Source: Bacilli bacterium (GTDB lineage Bacteria > Bacillota_I > Bacilli_A > RF39 > UBA660). From it: DNA of 64,000 nucleotides. The stretch lies in the NCBI GenBank assembly GCA_016295795.1, contig JAEDKN010000003.1:5393-69392 (forward strand), read 5' to 3'. A model generated the notes under the pieces. That model made no database searches, was not told where the DNA came from, and saw nothing but the letters and a program-made list of their open reading frames with translations. Position 1 is the first letter of the stretch. Each line of letters starts with the position of its first letter. Made by a program: the position numbers and the translations under genes. This document shows positions 62,701 to 64,000 of the stretch, one piece after another.

Positions 62701-63991
62701 ATTAGAAGAAAGAGAATTTGATAAATTTGCTTCTAAACATCCTAACAGCAGTTTTTACCAATCTTCATCATGGGGACATTTAAAAGAGGCAAATGGTTGG
62801 AGTATGCATTTACTAGGCATAAAGAACGATAATAAAATAATAGCTGGTACCTTACTTCTTAGTAAAAAAACTCCTATTGGATATGATATGTTTTATGCTC
62901 CAAGAGGATTTTTACTTGATTATGATAATTATGAAGTACTTGATTTTTTTACCGACAACATTAAAAAATACGCAAAAAAAAGAAAAGGTATATTTATTAA
63001 AATAGATCCCTATATTTCTTATCAAGAAAGAGATATTAATGGAAATATTGTTGAAAACGGTAATAACAACAAGAAAGCCTTTGATAATTTATTAAGGCTT
63101 GGATACAAACATTTTGGATTTAATATTATGCAAGACACCTTACAACCCAGGTGGATGTTTGTGACAGATACTAAAGATGAAACAATTGATTCTATAATGA
63201 AAAAAATGGACCCTAAGACTAGACAAATACTACACAAATGTGAGAAACTTGGAATTTATACACGAGAAATTGATTATGATGAATTACCAAAATTCAAAGA
63301 TATTATGGAAAAAACCGGCGAGCGAAGAGAATTTATTGATAGACCTCTTAGTTATTATCAGGAAATGTATAAACATCTTCATAATAAGGGAATATTAAAA
63401 ATATTAGTAGCTGAAATAAACATGAATGATCTTATAAAGAAAACAAATAATGATATTTCAAATCTTAAAAAAGAAATGGATGAAAGAACTTACAAACATG
63501 ATAACAATATAATTAAAATGAATGAAGCAAAGTATCAATCTAAACAAAAAGAAACCCAAAAAGAAATTAAAAGAATCGAAGCCAATTTAGAAAAATATAA
63601 AAATCTACTAGAAACAGATGGGGAAGTTATTACTCTTGGTGGTATATTATTCCTTATTAATAACAACGAAGTATTATCCTTAGTTGGTGGTTCTTATGAA
63701 AAATATATGGAATTCCAATCAGCATATCTTATTCATTTTGAAGGTCTTAAATATGCTATAGAACATGGACATAATAGATATAATTTTTATGGTATTGTTG
63801 GTGACTTCAACGAAAAAAATGAACTTGGCGGATTATATACATTTAAAAAAGGCTTTGGAGGATATGTGGTAGAATTAATCGGAGAATTTGATTTAATTCT
63901 TAACAAACCACTTTATTACTTATATCACTGTGCGTTTGGTATATATCATTTCGTTAAAAACTTAAAAGCAAAGTTTTCTAAAGTAAAATAA
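62687..63991 (+). CDS. FemX/MurM-type aminoacyltransferase, copy 2
   Basis: 434 aa, paralogous to the previous gene (FYQSSSWGHLKEANGW, FYAPRGFLLDY, FYGIVGDFNEKNELGGLYTFKKGFGGYVVELIGEFDL). Overlap of 14 bp with the upstream ORF means coupled translation. Two successive enzymes usually add successive residues of a cross-bridge, so a bridge of at least two residues is predicted. The residue identities cannot be read from sequence. Confidence 0.93.
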   Translation: MKFVKLEEREFDKFASKHPNSSFYQSSSWGHLKEANGWSMHLLGIKNDNKIIAGTLLLSKKTPIGYDMFYAPRGFLLDYDNYEVLDFFTDNIKKYAKKRKGIFIKIDPYISYQERDINGNIVENGNNNKKAFDNLLRLGYKHFGFNIMQDTLQPRWMFVTDTKDETIDSIMKKMDPKTRQILHKCEKLGIYTREIDYDELPKFKDIMEKTGERREFIDRPLSYYQEMYKHLHNKGILKILVAEINMNDLIKKTNNDISNLKKEMDERTYKHDNNIIKMNEAKYQSKQKETQKEIKRIEANLEKYKNLLETDGEVITLGGILFLINNNEVLSLVGGSYEKYMEFQSAYLIHFEGLKYAIEHGHNRYNFYGIVGDFNEKNELGGLYTFKKGFGGYVVELIGEFDLILNKPLYYLYHCAFGIYHFVKNLKAKFSKVK

Positions 63992-64000
63992 AAATAAAAA

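Overview
The window comes from a low-GC Gram-positive bacterium using the standard code (TGA appears as a stop and TGG encodes Trp). EzrA, FtsY/YlxM/Ffh, a CotD-like spore-coat protein, FemX/MurM-type aminoacyltransferases, a tyrosine T-box and pyruvate:ferredoxin oxidoreductase together point to an anaerobic, probably uncultured gut member of the Bacilli (Erysipelotrichia/RF39-like). This placement is inferred from gene content; no rRNA gene is present.

Region 1 (1 to about 23.7 kb) is the right-hand part of an integrative conjugative element (ICE). Reading leftwards on the minus strand from a promoter at 16.3 kb are a 35-aa peptide, an ArpU-like regulator, secreted proteins, a thioester/CnaB surface adhesin with its own sortase, a replication-initiator-like protein beside four 23-bp iterons, three SSB-like proteins, VirB2/VirB6/VirB3/VirB4-type secretion genes, an M23 wall hydrolase, a nested palindrome that is a good oriT candidate, mobilisation proteins and a relaxase cut by the window edge. 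The coupling protein is not in the window. A restriction-modification module (two methyltransferase genes and a GIY-YIG helicase) lies at 16.4-21.9 kb, followed on the plus strand by a DUF3173 excisionase-like gene and a tyrosine integrase. The conjugation promoter and the xis-int promoter share the same architecture: 12-bp tandem repeats abutting a -35 box with 16-bp spacing. Both are followed by a hairpin, so transfer and excision are probably switched on together.

Region 2 (about 23.7 to 34.05 kb) looks like a second, integrase-less element stacked on the same attachment site. It begins with a frameshifted second excisionase gene and has inward-facing subterminal repeats at both ends. It carries defence-type genes: a five-gene operon (PLD-helicase, NUDIX, MazG, zinc-ribbon/DUF4145, nuclease-helicase), a predicted PD-(D/E)XK nuclease, and an RloAB/AbiL pair. 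Its right end lies in the 3' part of a predicted small RNA downstream of recG, and a similar 3' motif recurs at 23.7 kb.

Region 3 (34.2-64 kb) is compact chromosome: recG, a second small RNA, pyruvate:ferredoxin oxidoreductase, a cell-surface operon (CapA, phosphodiester glycosidase, DUF6273-like), a ~574-nt structured noncoding RNA closed by complementary ends, an Ig-like surface protein, CotD, ffh, ylxM, ftsY, ezrA, rpsD with a leader, a sugar transferase, tyrS with its T-box, small envelope proteins, trmB and two tandem FemX/MurM-type genes.
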